Part shown: piece by piece, positions 15,949 to 24,689 of the stretch
How positions within the stretch are numbered: the stretch's first letter is position 1
How the letters are laid out: every line of letters begins with the position of its first letter
DNA from: Syntrophorhabdus sp.
GTDB lineage: Bacteria; Desulfobacterota; Syntrophorhabdia; Syntrophorhabdales; Syntrophorhabdaceae
Length of the DNA stretch: 64,000 nt
NCBI GenBank assembly: GCA_012719415.1
Contig: JAAYAK010000237.1
Coordinates: 1 to 64,000, forward strand
Direction of reading: 5' to 3'
Position numbers and translations under genes: made by a program
The notes under the pieces: model-generated
The model's database searches: none
What the model was told of the DNA's origin: nothing
What the model saw: the letters and a program-made list of their open reading frames with translations, nothing else

Positions 15949-18771
15949 TTATTTCACCGCCCGCACGGCTTTTTTGACGAGGTCGTCGGGAATGCTTATG
16001 CCGTATTCCTTTGCCAGGGAGAGGCTGAGTGTGAGCTGTTCCGGCACGTAGGAGACGATGGGTATGGCGGCGGGTTTCTCTCCCCCGATGACCCTGACGG
16101 TGAGCTCGGCGGCCTTGAGCCCCACGTCGTAGTAATCCGCTCCGAGGCACATGAAGACCCCGGAATCGATGTCCGCCGGCGTGTTCGTCACGTAAGGGAT
16201 CTTTTTCTGCCGGAGCTTCTGGGCAACAGAGGGGATGACCGCGGAAACGGTCGTGTCTCCCGAGGTGAAGAAGATGTCCGGTTCGCTCGCGAGGATCGAG
16301 CGGAGCGCCTGGTCGATCTCCTGGGTGCCGGTGATCTGGACCTCGACAACCTTAAAGCCATATTTTTTTGCTGCCTCCCGCGTCAGGAGGGTACATATCT
16401 CAGAGTTCGCCTCGGCGGGGTTCCAGATCATCCCGATAACCTTCGCCTTCGGGAAGACCCTGCGCATGAGTTTGACCGTCGCTTCGACGGGTTGCGGGGT
16501 GGCGATTCCCGTAAGGTTTGGGGGGTGATCAGTGAAGCTTTTTGCCGCCCCGGCCTTTATCGGGTCGGTGACCGCCGCGAAAATGTGGGGAATCTCCTTG
16601 TTGTGGTTCACTGTCACCTGGAGTGATATCGTCGATACGGTGACGATATAATCATACTTCTTGCTCACCATCTCCTGGGCAATGGACTGGGCGGTGGGAA
16701 AATCCCCGTTGGCCATCTTGTGGTCGACGGATATTTTTTCTCTCTCGAGGACGCCGCTCTTCTTCAACCCGTCGATAACGCCCTTGGCACAGGTGTCGAG
16801 GATGACGTTGTCGGTGAACTGGAAAAGGGCGAGCCGCTTACCTTGCCCGGATATTCCCCGGGAAGAAGGGTCACCGCCCCGCTTCTGTGTGTTGCCTCCC
16901 TCATCGACGATCACCGTGGCCGCATCGATGAGCTCCCGGGGTATCGTAATCCCCAGTTCCCTTGCGACCTTGAGATTGATACCCAGCACCGTTTCCTTGT
17001 ATCGCTCAAAGGGGATCGAGGCGGGCTTTTCTCCTTTAATGATACGGTCCACCAGGTTTGCGGCCTGCCTGCCGCTGGATTCGTAGGCGTATCCGAAGAC
17101 CACCAGGGCGCCGCCTTCGGGATGGTCGACGTCGTTGAAGATAATGGGCACCTTTCTGCCTCGCGCCGCCTTGACGACGGAATCGAAGGCGGTATAGACG
17201 GTATTATCCGTGGAGAGGACGAAGGCGTCTATTCCCTTTTGGACCAGCGACGCGGCAACCTGGTATACCTCCGAGGAGTTGGCGATGTTGCCGCCGACGA
17301 AGGTGACATTGGGATGATTCTGCACGGCCTTTTTCAGGTTGTTGACGTTGTACTCGGAATTTGCCTGAGAGGGGTCCCAGATAACCCCGATCTTGATCTT
17401 TCCAGGAAGGATCCTGGTGACGATATCCATCGTCCTGTCCATGGGCACTGCGCCGTAGACCCCCGTCATGTTCGGGAGGTGGTCCGTGTCCGACTTGCCT
17501 GCCCCGATGAGGAACGGGTTTGCGACGGTTGCGAAGACCACGGGGCGGTCCTTTATCTTGTTGGCTGCCACCTGCGTGCAGGCCGTGGAGATGGGAACGA
17601 CGATATCCACCTTTTCCCGGAGGAACTTGTCGGCTATGGCGTTCAGGGTGGCAAGTTCCCCGCTGGCGTTTTCGACGATAAAGGTCGCGTTCTTTCCTTC
17701 CACGTAGCCAAGGCGCTTCATCTCTCCGAGAAAGCTGTCACGGGTGATATCGAGGATGGGGTTGTTGCTGACCTGGAAGACACCGATCCTGACCTTTTTT
17801 TGTGGCATGACGGCGACCAGATCCCCGTATTTCACGGAGGCGAAGACTCCCAGGATAACGGCCGCGGCCACTGCTGCCGTCACAAGGTGCTTCTTCTTCA
17901 TCTTTGCTTTCCCCTTGCCGATCTTTGCGGTGACAACGAGGGTGATGAGGACGAAGATCGCCGTCATAAGCTTGAGATCGATGGGGTCCATCCCGGCATA
18001 AAGGGCGGTGGCGATCATGAACCGGAAGATCACCGAACCGATTATCGCACTTGCGATCCAGGTGTAGACGGAATGCTTCTTGAGGATCGACTCCCCGATG
18101 ATGACCGAGGCGAGGCCGGTGACCACGGTCCCGATACCCATGCCGATGTCGGCAAAACCCTGGTACTGTGCCACGAGGCTGCCGGAGATGCCCACAAGAC
18201 CGTTGGCGATGGCGACGCCGAAGATCTTGACATGGTCCACGTTGATGCCGGCCGCGCGCGCCATGGTGGGGTTGTTGCCGGTTGCCCGCATGGAAAGGCC
18301 GAAATCGGTCTTGAAGAAAAAGGAGACGGCGAACCAGGATGCGGCCATGATAAGAGTGAGGCACAACGCCGTCCACGGTTCGCGGGGCAACCCGGGGTTT
18401 GCCTTGTTGAGGAGCGTAAAGAACTCGGGTGTGTCAAGCAATGGTATGTTGGAGCGGCCCATGATGTGGAGGTTGACGGAATAGAGGCCGGTCATGACCA
18501 GAATGCCTGCCAGGAGACTGTTGACATTGAGGCGGGTGTTGATGAGCGCCGTGATGCTTCCCGCGGCGCTGCAGGCGAGAAAAGAGGCCAGTACGGCCAG
18601 GAGAGGATGGACGCCGGAGACGACCAGGACGGAGCTGATGGCGGCGCCCGTCGTGAACGTCCCGTCAACGGTGATGTCGGGAAAGTCATGAATGCGGAAG
18701 GTAATGTAAATGCCGATGGCCACGAAGGCGTAGAGAAAGCCGAGGTTGAGGGCGCCTACCCAGAGCTCCAT
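15949..18771 (-). CDS. ABC permease fused to two tandem substrate-binding domains
   Basis: 940 residues, about three times the normal permease length. Residues 1-300 are a complete BPD_transp_2 permease (about 8-9 helices; FPDITVDGTFTTGAAISS and the GINVDHVKIFGVAIANGL loop). A further helix near 303-320 (VTAAVAAAVILGVFASV) leads to two homologous PF04392-like binding domains: about 325-635 (VRIGVFQVSNNPILD) and about 637-940 (RLALFQFTDNVILD). The two domains are clearly paralogous but diverged. Tethered binding domains are known in some amino-acid and osmolyte ABC systems; I know of none with this permease family and order. The ATG lies three bases after the upstream STAS gene. Confidence 0.88.
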   Translation of the reverse strand: MELWVGALNLGFLYAFVAIGIYITFRIHDFPDITVDGTFTTGAAISSVLVVSGVHPLLAVLASFLACSAAGSITALINTRLNVNSLLAGILVMTGLYSVNLHIMGRSNIPLLDTPEFFTLLNKANPGLPREPWTALCLTLIMAASWFAVSFFFKTDFGLSMRATGNNPTMARAAGINVDHVKIFGVAIANGLVGISGSLVAQYQGFADIGMGIGTVVTGLASVIIGESILKKHSVYTWIASAIIGSVIFRFMIATALYAGMDPIDLKLMTAIFVLITLVVTAKIGKGKAKMKKKHLVTAAVAAAVILGVFASVKYGDLVAVMPQKKVRIGVFQVSNNPILDITRDSFLGEMKRLGYVEGKNATFIVENASGELATLNAIADKFLREKVDIVVPISTACTQVAANKIKDRPVVFATVANPFLIGAGKSDTDHLPNMTGVYGAVPMDRTMDIVTRILPGKIKIGVIWDPSQANSEYNVNNLKKAVQNHPNVTFVGGNIANSSEVYQVAASLVQKGIDAFVLSTDNTVYTAFDSVVKAARGRKVPIIFNDVDHPEGGALVVFGYAYESSGRQAANLVDRIIKGEKPASIPFERYKETVLGINLKVARELGITIPRELIDAATVIVDEGGNTQKRGGDPSSRGISGQGKRLALFQFTDNVILDTCAKGVIDGLKKSGVLEREKISVDHKMANGDFPTAQSIAQEMVSKKYDYIVTVSTISLQVTVNHNKEIPHIFAAVTDPIKAGAAKSFTDHPPNLTGIATPQPVEATVKLMRRVFPKAKVIGMIWNPAEANSEICTLLTREAAKKYGFKVVEVQITGTQEIDQALRSILASEPDIFFTSGDTTVSAVIPSVAQKLRQKKIPYVTNTPADIDSGVFMCLGADYYDVGLKAAELTVRVIGGEKPAAIPIVSYVPEQLTLSLSLAKEYGISIPDDLVKKAVRAVK

Positions 18772-18774
18772 CGA

Positions 18775-19989
18775 CTAACCGCCGATCTCCACGATACCCA
18801 TGAGGCCGGGACCGACGTTCGACCTGCCCATAAGGTGGACGACCCTCTGCGGTTCCATGCCGGTGACGATCCTCCTGAGTTCGTTGGGAAAGTTGTCCGG
18901 CATCCTGTTGAAGGGTTTCTTGTCGAAAACGACGGCGTGCACGTGGGCGCGGCCCTCCCGCGGGATGGCCCTGTCGGCATCTCCGGTCACGCGGTCTCTC
19001 TGACGGGCGGAGATGCCAGCGATGACGACGAGGTTGTAGATGTCCTCGGGCTCGATGGAGTAGTCGACCCATTCGGAGAAGCTCTTTCCCGAGAAGATAT
19101 CCTCTTCGCCGGGGCCGCGGTTCTCCTCGAGGGGGATCTTCTTGAGGCGCATGCCGAAGAGGCCCTTGCTCTCGAAGATGGCCGCAATGCCTATCACGGG
19201 TGAGGACGATACGGTGTGGGCGCTTTCGAGAAGAGTGTCAAGCGTGAAGAGGTTATTTCCGGGCTCGAAGGAGACGATGTGGGCGAAGTCTCCCGTGAAG
19301 GAGAAGCCGTGGAGAAAGTGATAGACCGTGTCCATCTCTCCCTCGGTGTGCACGATGAAATCAACGGCGGACCTTCTCAGGGCGGGGTATACAAAGATAT
19401 TGCCGTCGAGGACGATGGTTTCCCCGAAATAGCCCTTATAGTCCTCGAAACTGTGGCCCAGAGCCGCGAATCCGGCCGCAAACCGCATGTCTGCCGCCCT
19501 GACGGACACAACATCCCCTTCACCGTAGGAGGCCGACGGAAGCTTTTCTTCGCTGCCCATGAGGGTGAGCGACCCGGTGGGGACATCCCGGGTGAGGACA
19601 CGCAGCGCCGCGTGGTCGTACGGGACCTCCTTGATCTCGACCTCCCCTGCAGAAGACGTGAGGAGTCGTGTTATCTCGTTTTCGGAGGAAAGGAAACGAA
19701 AGATCTTCGTGAATCCGCTTATCTCAAATACCGAATGAACGGCGGACGGACATGCCAGGAAGCAGACCTCTCCCCCCGCCTTTTTCAGTTCCTTCTGAAC
19801 GGACAGGAAAACACGCAGGCCAGCACTGCTCACATAGCTGACCGCCGTCATGTCGGCGACAATGAGCCTCTTACCGGCCATGATGGCGTTCCTGAAGAGG
19901 GCCTCGATCTCCCGGCAGGTTATGCTGTCGATCCTGCCTGCGAGCAGAAGCTTGTCGACGGTCTGTTCTGGGGACAAAGGATCGTTCAT
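18775..19989 (-). CDS. STAS-domain protein with unknown C-terminal domain
   Basis: 404 residues. Residues 1-115 are an anti-anti-sigma type STAS domain: VADMTAVSYVSSAGLRVFLSVQ contains the conserved Ser pair before AGLR. The following 280 residues (from about 120) form a separate alpha/beta region with no motif I recognise; it includes GHSFEDYKGYFGETIVL and AGISARQRDR. It is the first gene of the ABC operon, ending three bases before the permease fusion. A cytoplasmic role in controlling or coupling the transporter is inferred from position only. No serine phosphatase or anti-sigma kinase is nearby. Confidence 0.8.
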   Translation of the reverse strand: MNDPLSPEQTVDKLLLAGRIDSITCREIEALFRNAIMAGKRLIVADMTAVSYVSSAGLRVFLSVQKELKKAGGEVCFLACPSAVHSVFEISGFTKIFRFLSSENEITRLLTSSAGEVEIKEVPYDHAALRVLTRDVPTGSLTLMGSEEKLPSASYGEGDVVSVRAADMRFAAGFAALGHSFEDYKGYFGETIVLDGNIFVYPALRRSAVDFIVHTEGEMDTVYHFLHGFSFTGDFAHIVSFEPGNNLFTLDTLLESAHTVSSSPVIGIAAIFESKGLFGMRLKKIPLEENRGPGEEDIFSGKSFSEWVDYSIEPEDIYNLVVIAGISARQRDRVTGDADRAIPREGRAHVHAVVFDKKPFNRMPDNFPNELRRIVTGMEPQRVVHLMGRSNVGPGLMGIVEIGG

Positions 19990-20007
19990 CCGGAGGGTCT
20001 CACCAGT

Positions 20008-20036
20008 AAGCTATCATTGGAAATCCCACTTTGCAA
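20008..20036 (-). promoter_or_regulatory. Promoter candidate for the STAS-ABC operon
   Basis: On the minus strand, -35 TTGCAA (20036-20031) and -10 TAGCTT (20013-20008) are 17 bases apart, about 20 bases upstream of the STAS start. Confidence 0.35.
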
Positions 20037-20047
20037 ACCTTTTGTGT

Positions 20048-20076
20048 TTGACAGGACTGATCAGGGGAGGTAGCAT
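20048..20076 (+). promoter_or_regulatory. Sigma-70 promoter for the cyanovirin-like gene
   Basis: Perfect -35 TTGACA (20048-20053), 17-base spacer and -10 TAGCAT (20071-20076); start expected near 20083, with AAAGGAGGA before the ATG at 20106. Confidence 0.65.
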
Positions 20077-20105
20077 GGATTAAACACAGTCAAAGGAGGA
20101 AGATC

Positions 20106-20561
20106 ATGCGTTCAGCGACAAGGTTGTGTGCGGTGAGCCTCGTCCTTATGTTCCTGGTGTCGGCGGGGTTGTTCGTGTTGACAAACGAGGGGTTGGCCGA
20201 TCCCTGTCCTTCGGGAAGTTACCAGAGGTCGTGCAACATGAGTTCGGCCACATGTACCCCCAGCAGCATCACCGCGTCGTGCAAGAAGATGAATGGTGAC
20301 TGGAGACAATCAAGTCTCAACCTGCCCTGCAGGCAGGAAATATCCAACTGTGACGGTACGCTGCGTTGTCTTTGCGGCAGCGACTGCCCGGCGGGAAGCT
20401 ATAACCAGTCCTGCTGGTGCTGCTACATTCAGGGTTCAACCCTGGGTTGTTTCTGCAAGAACAAAAAGGGAAAGTCGGTACCCACGACCCTTTCCGGTTA
20501 CACGTCGTGCAGGTCTAACACGATCTGGAACGATAATGGCAAGTTGAAGTGTCAAAGGTAG
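20106..20561 (+). CDS. Secreted cyanovirin-N-like (CVNH) Cys-rich protein
   Basis: 151 residues with a signal peptide (about 1-31, GLA/DPC). The mature chain contains two CVNH-like repeats. Repeat 1 (about 35-85) has GSYQRSC, then a SC/KKMNG-W-SSL-L segment, ending in ISNCDGTLRC; repeat 2 (about 97-151) has GSYNQSC, NKKGK, and WNDNGKLKC. The G(S/N)(F/Y)..SC opening and the N.DG.L(K/R) ending are the CVNH hallmarks. It differs from cyanovirin-N in being far richer in Cys (about 17 in the mature part). CVNH proteins bind mannose-rich or other glycans; extracellular or periplasmic glycan binding is inferred. It has its own promoter and RBS. Confidence 0.75.
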   Translation: MRSATRLCAVSLVLMFLVSAGLFVLTNEGLADPCPSGSYQRSCNMSSATCTPSSITASCKKMNGDWRQSSLNLPCRQEISNCDGTLRCLCGSDCPAGSYNQSCWCCYIQGSTLGCFCKNKKGKSVPTTLSGYTSCRSNTIWNDNGKLKCQR

Positions 20562-20775
20562 GGGCGCCACGGAGCCGCGCTTACCCGGAAATGGCGTTTC
20601 CGCCCGTGAAGCCTGACTGGTCTAACGGGTTTGGGGCCACGGCCATCTGTAACAAAAGGAATTCGGGTTGCCGGTGACGTAACGAACGCACTAAGGTCAA
20701 TAACGATCGGTGATGATGAGGTTGGGAACCGGGGTTTTGCGAGTATAAGGTTCGACAGGGTCTTACACGGAACCG

Positions 20776-20955
20776 TCAGGCTTTGGCCTTTTTGGCCTTT
20801 TCCCTTCCAAAGAGGAAGACAAAAAGCCCGATGAAGATGAGCACGGCACCGGCGGCGAGCACCGTCGTGCTCCGTGTCATGAATATCATGACGAAACCAC
20901 CGACCATGACCGCAAAGGCAATGATGTAGAGTATCAAACAATTCTTGTCGCCCAT
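20776..20955 (-). CDS. Small two-helix membrane protein
   Basis: 59 residues from ATG (complement of 20953-20955). Two hydrophobic helices (about 6-26, ILYIIAFAVMVGGFVMIF, and 31-50, VLAAGAVLIFIGLFVFLFG) are joined by TRST and followed by a basic tail (REKAKKAKA). A well-formed sigma-70 promoter lies just upstream. No family recognised; the inner-membrane location is clear from composition. Confidence 0.65.
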   Translation of the reverse strand: MGDKNCLILYIIAFAVMVGGFVMIFMTRSTTVLAAGAVLIFIGLFVFLFGREKAKKAKA

Positions 20956-20982
20956 GCCAACCCCCGTCGCTTGAGATATTCT

Positions 20983-21010
20983 ACTATAGCATACATTCCA
21001 TTTTTATCAA
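20983..21010 (-). promoter_or_regulatory. Sigma-70 promoter for the 59-residue membrane protein
   Basis: Minus strand -35 TTGATA (21010-21005), 16-base spacer, -10 TATAGT (20988-20983), about 30 bases before the start codon. Confidence 0.6.
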
Positions 21011-21452
21011 AAAAAATACTGCATTATTTCGGGCTATTCCGACCTTTTCGGCAAAAAAGGTATTAAGAAGTCATCGCCCGCTCCGATAATACCATGTGTA
21101 TCGGTACGAAGGAAGGGTCTGTCTTGAGTACCGGCCGGAAACGCCCGTTACGGACTGCACGGAAGGTACGGACCCGCGGCACGGACAGCGAACGAAGAGG
21201 GCCGCAGGTATGAAGCAGGGAGCGGACAATGAATCTTAAGAGTGCCAGAGACCACGGAGCAGAGGGAGCCGGACCCCCACCGCGGCGCCCCCTCCTGTCG
21301 GGGGCGCAGACTCCGGTGGCCGGGTGCCTTTTTCGCGACATGATGAAGGACCGCGGCATCGATGGTTGCCGGAACAGGACCTGCAATTGCCCTTTTGCCG
21401 GAAAGAACCGCCGGGAGCGGCACTGATCCCGTACACAGGCCGCAGCGATCCC
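21011..21452. other. Intergenic stretch without a supported gene
   Basis: About 440 bases. An open frame at 21229-21426 (+) has an acceptable GGAG before its ATG but low-complexity Gly/Pro/Arg composition and no recognisable family, and overlapping frames exist on the other strand. Nothing else is evident. Confidence 0.5.
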
Positions 21453-21911
21453 CTATCTTCTCCACCCCGACCAGGCGGGAATCCCCGAGCTGTCCCGCAA
21501 CGTGAGGACGTTGTCGTCCTTCTTCAGCTCCGCGGCGATGATGACCGGTTTGCCGTCGAAGGTCACCCGGGATCCTTTAACCTCCACAGCGTCACCTTTT
21601 GCGATCTTCGTGTCGAGGCGTCCGATATACCATTCGGGGCCGAGATGGACCGTAATGGTCTCCTTTTCGGTCTTCAAGGTTAGGGTCGCGGCCGCGTACA
21701 TGCCTTTCATGGGGACCGCCGTTCCGACGCTTTCGACAGTGCCCGAGACCGTCTCCACCTTTGCCGGGTCGTACATCCTGTTGTACGGGGTGCCCTGACC
21801 CCAGCCGCCGCTTCCCTTCCACTTCATCGCACCCCTCTGGGCAAATGACTCGGCCGTAACACCGAGAGCAGTGATCGAAAGCACGATAAGAACGACAATG
21901 ATCCTCTTCAT
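21453..21911 (-). CDS. Periplasmic OB-fold-like protein
   Basis: 152 residues when started at the ATG at 21911, which has a strong RBS (AAAAGGAGGAACC); an upstream extension in frame lacks one. Signal peptide about 1-24 (AESFA/Q). The mature domain (about 45-140) alternates strands with VSGTVESVG, TLTLKTEKETITVHLGPEWYI, GDAVEVKGSRV and IIAAELKK, a pattern of small bacterial OB-fold proteins such as DUF5666 or MamS-like proteins. It ends in SGIPAWSGWRR, seen in relatives. Ligand unknown; periplasmic. Confidence 0.7.
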   Translation of the reverse strand: MKRIIVVLIVLSITALGVTAESFAQRGAMKWKGSGGWGQGTPYNRMYDPAKVETVSGTVESVGTAVPMKGMYAAATLTLKTEKETITVHLGPEWYIGRLDTKIAKGDAVEVKGSRVTFDGKPVIIAAELKKDDNVLTLRDSSGIPAWSGWRR

Positions 21912-22213
21912 GGTTGGTTCCTCCTTTTGTCTGGCAGGTCGTTGACCCTTGATCATTCCATTATACAATATTCTATTGTTTATGCACCGTCACGGCACAC
22001 ATTTTTTCCCATTTCCCCCCGGGTCCCCTTGTGGTATCAGGCGCCGGCAGTGAGGGTTTCGGGCTCGGGTATTGTGGCTGGATGTCTTGCTGATAGACTG
22101 GTATGCTATAAGCGGAACAGGGTGCCGATCGAATGGTTGTTCCGGTGCGGGGAGAAAAGGCCTGAGGAGGATATCGGATGTCCATTTTTCAAGTGATAGG
22201 GTGAGTTACCTGA
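21912..22213. other. 302-base divergent spacer
   Basis: It contains a perfect minus-strand -10 box TATAAT (complement of 21960-21965) about 50 bases before the OB-fold gene, with no good -35. The rest shows no gene or strong structure. Confidence 0.4.
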
Positions 22214-22516
22214 GTGGATCCAAACGCGCCGACAGTTAGCCGGCGCACACTCAGGTTCTTTGACGGTACACAGGTCGCGGTCAATAATCTCCACGAGATA
22301 ATGTCGGAGCTGCACTCTGTCGGCAAAGAGCCGAACAGGGAGACCGTGGATGAGATCATTGCCGGACTGGAGGCCATGGGCAATTACATTTCTCCCTCCG
22401 AGGCCACCCGAAGGGAATACAGGAACGTCCTCCTCGAGGAATACAGAGAATTTGTCGAGACACACGACAAGGCAAAGAACGACGCCGCTCCTTCTTCGGG
22501 GGGGCCTGAACGGTGA
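22214..22516 (+). CDS. Small conserved-looking protein, GTG start
   Basis: 100 residues. The pattern FFDGTQVAVNNLHEIMSEL, then NYISPSEATRREYRNVLLEEYREFVE, has the look of a helical family seen in deltaproteobacteria and some archaea, but I cannot give it a function. No signal or membrane segment, so cytoplasmic. The RBS is weak (AGGGTGAG), and the GTG is chosen because no earlier start is in frame. It converges on the CDF exporter gene. Confidence 0.6.
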   Translation: MDPNAPTVSRRTLRFFDGTQVAVNNLHEIMSELHSVGKEPNRETVDEIIAGLEAMGNYISPSEATRREYRNVLLEEYREFVETHDKAKNDAAPSSGGPER

Positions 22517-22543
22517 AGGACGTCTCTCGGTGAGGGAGCCCTG

Positions 22544-23455
22544 TCAGTGGTCGTGCGTATCTTCGTGGCCGCAGGGTTCTGACCGGCAATAGAGGCTGCC
22601 TCCGCATTCCACCGAGCTACATTCCATCTGCAGGGTGCTGTGGTGTACCCCGGCTTCCCGCAGGATGTTCTCTATGTTCTTTCTCGTTGTTTCGACCTCC
22701 CCCAGGGTCCTGTCGTCTACAAGGATGTGGGCCGAAAAGGCGACGTTGTTGTGGGCGACGGGCCAGAGGTGAACATCGTGGATATCTATCACGTCAGTCA
22801 TCCCGGCTATCCTGGCGACCAGTGACTCCACATCGAACCCCCTTGGCGTGAGATTGAGGAAGATCGCCATCGTGTCCCGCACCAGTCTCACGCCGCCCCA
22901 GATGATGACGCAGCCGATGAGGGTGCTGGCGACGGGGTCCGCGTAGGTCCATCCGGTGAAATGGATCGCTATGCCGGAGACGATGACGCCCGCGGAAGAA
23001 AGGGTGTCACCGAGAACGTGGAGCCACACGCTTCTGAGAGTGATATCCTTGTGCCGATGTCCCAGTATGAATGCCATGGCGAGGTTTCCGGCGAGACCCA
23101 GGGCCGCGATGGACAGCATTACGGGGATATCCACGGCGGGAGGCGCGAGAAAGCGCCGGTAGGATTCGTGGAAGATGAGGACGGCTATAACGAGCAGACT
23201 CAGGCCGTTTATCAGCGCGGCGACAAGACCCACGCGCTGATAACCGAACGTCGCCTTTCTGTCGGCAGGCTTCCTGCTTATGCGGACAGCCACGAGCCCA
23301 AGGGCTATCGCGAGGGCGTCAGTGACCATGTGGCCGGCATCGCTGAGGAGTGCAAGACTGTTGCTCAGGAACCCGCCGACCATCTCGCCGGACATTATGA
23401 GAAGGGTTACAAGGAGGGTTATCGCAAGCCGCTTTTCGCCCGTCAGGCTGCCCAT
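22544..23455 (-). CDS. Cation diffusion facilitator (CzcD-like) metal exporter
   Basis: 303 residues, six membrane helices. Zinc-site motifs are present as HxxxD pairs: SDAGHMVTDA in helix 2 and HVLGDTLSS in helix 5. The cytoplasmic C-terminal domain (about 205-280) ends in a Cys/His-rich tail (CSSVECGGSLYC..CGHEDTHDH) that may bind metal. It exports Zn2+, Co2+ or Cd2+ in exchange for protons. It lies 45 bases after the DsbA-like gene on the same strand. No RBS is visible, and a TATACT box ends only five bases before the ATG, so a leaderless transcript is possible. Confidence 0.9.
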   Translation of the reverse strand: MGSLTGEKRLAITLLVTLLIMSGEMVGGFLSNSLALLSDAGHMVTDALAIALGLVAVRISRKPADRKATFGYQRVGLVAALINGLSLLVIAVLIFHESYRRFLAPPAVDIPVMLSIAALGLAGNLAMAFILGHRHKDITLRSVWLHVLGDTLSSAGVIVSGIAIHFTGWTYADPVASTLIGCVIIWGGVRLVRDTMAIFLNLTPRGFDVESLVARIAGMTDVIDIHDVHLWPVAHNNVAFSAHILVDDRTLGEVETTRKNIENILREAGVHHSTLQMECSSVECGGSLYCRSEPCGHEDTHDH

Positions 23456-23500
23456 GACATAGTATAGGACATCTTAGGGAATTCCGGGAGGTCCCTTCCC

Positions 23501-24118
23501 CTATGTTTCCGGCTGTTTCCTCTTCAACCTTTTCAGGGCGTCGATTATATTGCCGGGCCCACCGTGCTTCTTCGTTTCCCCGTTCGTCTCGATCACGCAT
23601 GACGGGGTGGCATCGATGGCATCTTCCTTCAGATGACGCGAGAACACCTTGAAGGTGTGACCGGGATCGAAAGGTTTCAGTGCTATCCCATCCTTCTTGA
23701 GGAAGGTTTCCAGTTTGTCCGCGCTGTCGAGGCCGTTCTTCGCCGCCTCTATCAGGGCGCGTCTCACGCGCAGCGCGTGTTCGAGGTCCTTCTTCGCGTT
23801 GATGGCGTAAAGGAAACAGCGGGCATAGAGCGAAGAATACCTGTAGAACGGTGTGTCCACGAAGATCAGAGTTATGGCGTTGCTTCTCACGAGGTCCGTT
23901 ATGACAGGTTCGATGCCCGGTTCCATGTCCCTGCAGGGGGGACAGAAATAGTCGGAGTACAGCCTGACCTTCACCTTGCCCTCCCCGAAGGATGGAATGG
24001 GCGGATCAGTCGCACCGGCCGTGGGCGGAAGAATGATGGCCATGAAGATGAGGGCAAGAAACATCAGCACCGTCCGCATCGGTTGTCCGGGTGACTTCAA
24101 ACAGCGATCAGCTTTCAT
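23501..24118 (-). CDS. DsbA-like periplasmic thiol oxidoreductase
   Basis: 205 residues with an N-terminal signal or anchor (LMFLALIFMAIILPPTAGA). The thioredoxin-fold active site is CPPC in YSDYFCPPCRDMEP (about residue 60), followed by a helical insertion and the cis-Pro region DATPSCVI. It lies three bases after the VKOR gene. The pair forms a standard disulfide-forming system: VKOR reoxidises the DsbA-like protein. The start at 24118 is supported by GGGGAG. Confidence 0.88.
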   Translation of the reverse strand: MKADRCLKSPGQPMRTVLMFLALIFMAIILPPTAGATDPPIPSFGEGKVKVRLYSDYFCPPCRDMEPGIEPVITDLVRSNAITLIFVDTPFYRYSSLYARCFLYAINAKKDLEHALRVRRALIEAAKNGLDSADKLETFLKKDGIALKPFDPGHTFKVFSRHLKEDAIDATPSCVIETNGETKKHGGPGNIIDALKRLKRKQPET

Positions 24119-24121
24119 CTA

Positions 24122-24682
24122 TCATCTCCCCGCATGTTGCTGGGCGACCATGGCTGGCCACGTGGTTCCGAAGGTCTCCATGAAGAATTCCTGCATTGTG
24201 TACGAGTAGGATGGCGCGAGAGAGCCCTTGAAGAACAGAGAAAAAATGATGAGGGCCGCTGCCATGGATATCGCGCAGAGGGTCTTTTGGTTGCGCCGAA
24301 AGTTCAGGATGAAGAGTATGAAGACGATCGCCGCGAAGGCCAGGCAGTACGGGCAATAGGTACCATACCATACCTGGAAGCCGATGAGATAGAACTCAAT
24401 CCCCACGCCGGCAGATATCAGGACGATAAGAAGCATGTCTTTCCTGAGAAGACTGAGGAGGATGACACAGGCCATGAAAGCCATGCCGATGTATTGAAGA
24501 TCGATCCCCAGAAGTGTGCCCTTGAGGTAGGAGCACGAACCCGCGCAGATGCTGTAGTAGATCTCGAGGCCGATGGCCAGACACGCGAGAAGGATGCTGA
24601 TGAGATAACGCCGATACAGTATCCTGCCGGCGATTGACAGCCGGGCCTCCCGGGAATCATGTAGCTCGGCAGTATTTCCCAT
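24122..24682 (-). CDS. VKOR-family membrane protein
   Basis: 186 residues, five membrane helices. The redox CxxC is YCPYC (about residue 119-123), and the periplasmic loop Cys pair lies in CAGSCSYLKG near 47-51, as in bacterial vitamin K epoxide reductase homologues that replace DsbB. It passes electrons from the DsbA-like partner to quinone. It sits in a minus-strand series under the ArsR at 26838-27158. Confidence 0.9.
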   Translation of the reverse strand: MGNTAELHDSREARLSIAGRILYRRYLISILLACLAIGLEIYYSICAGSCSYLKGTLLGIDLQYIGMAFMACVILLSLLRKDMLLIVLISAGVGIEFYLIGFQVWYGTYCPYCLAFAAIVFILFILNFRRNQKTLCAISMAAALIIFSLFFKGSLAPSYSYTMQEFFMETFGTTWPAMVAQQHAGR

Positions 24683-24689
24683 GCCGGCC

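Noticed and set aside
16720-19203. 827-codon open frame on the plus strand
   Set aside because: It is the antisense of the permease fusion and STAS genes, lacks domains and an RBS, and reflects GC-rich codon use.
21229-21426. Possible 65-residue gene
   Set aside because: Composition is Gly/Pro/Arg-biased, no family is recognisable and overlapping frames exist on the other strand.
22080-22100. Sigma-54 box in TGGCTGGATGTCTTGCT
   Set aside because: The GG and GC are eleven bases apart, one too many, and no suitable gene follows closely.
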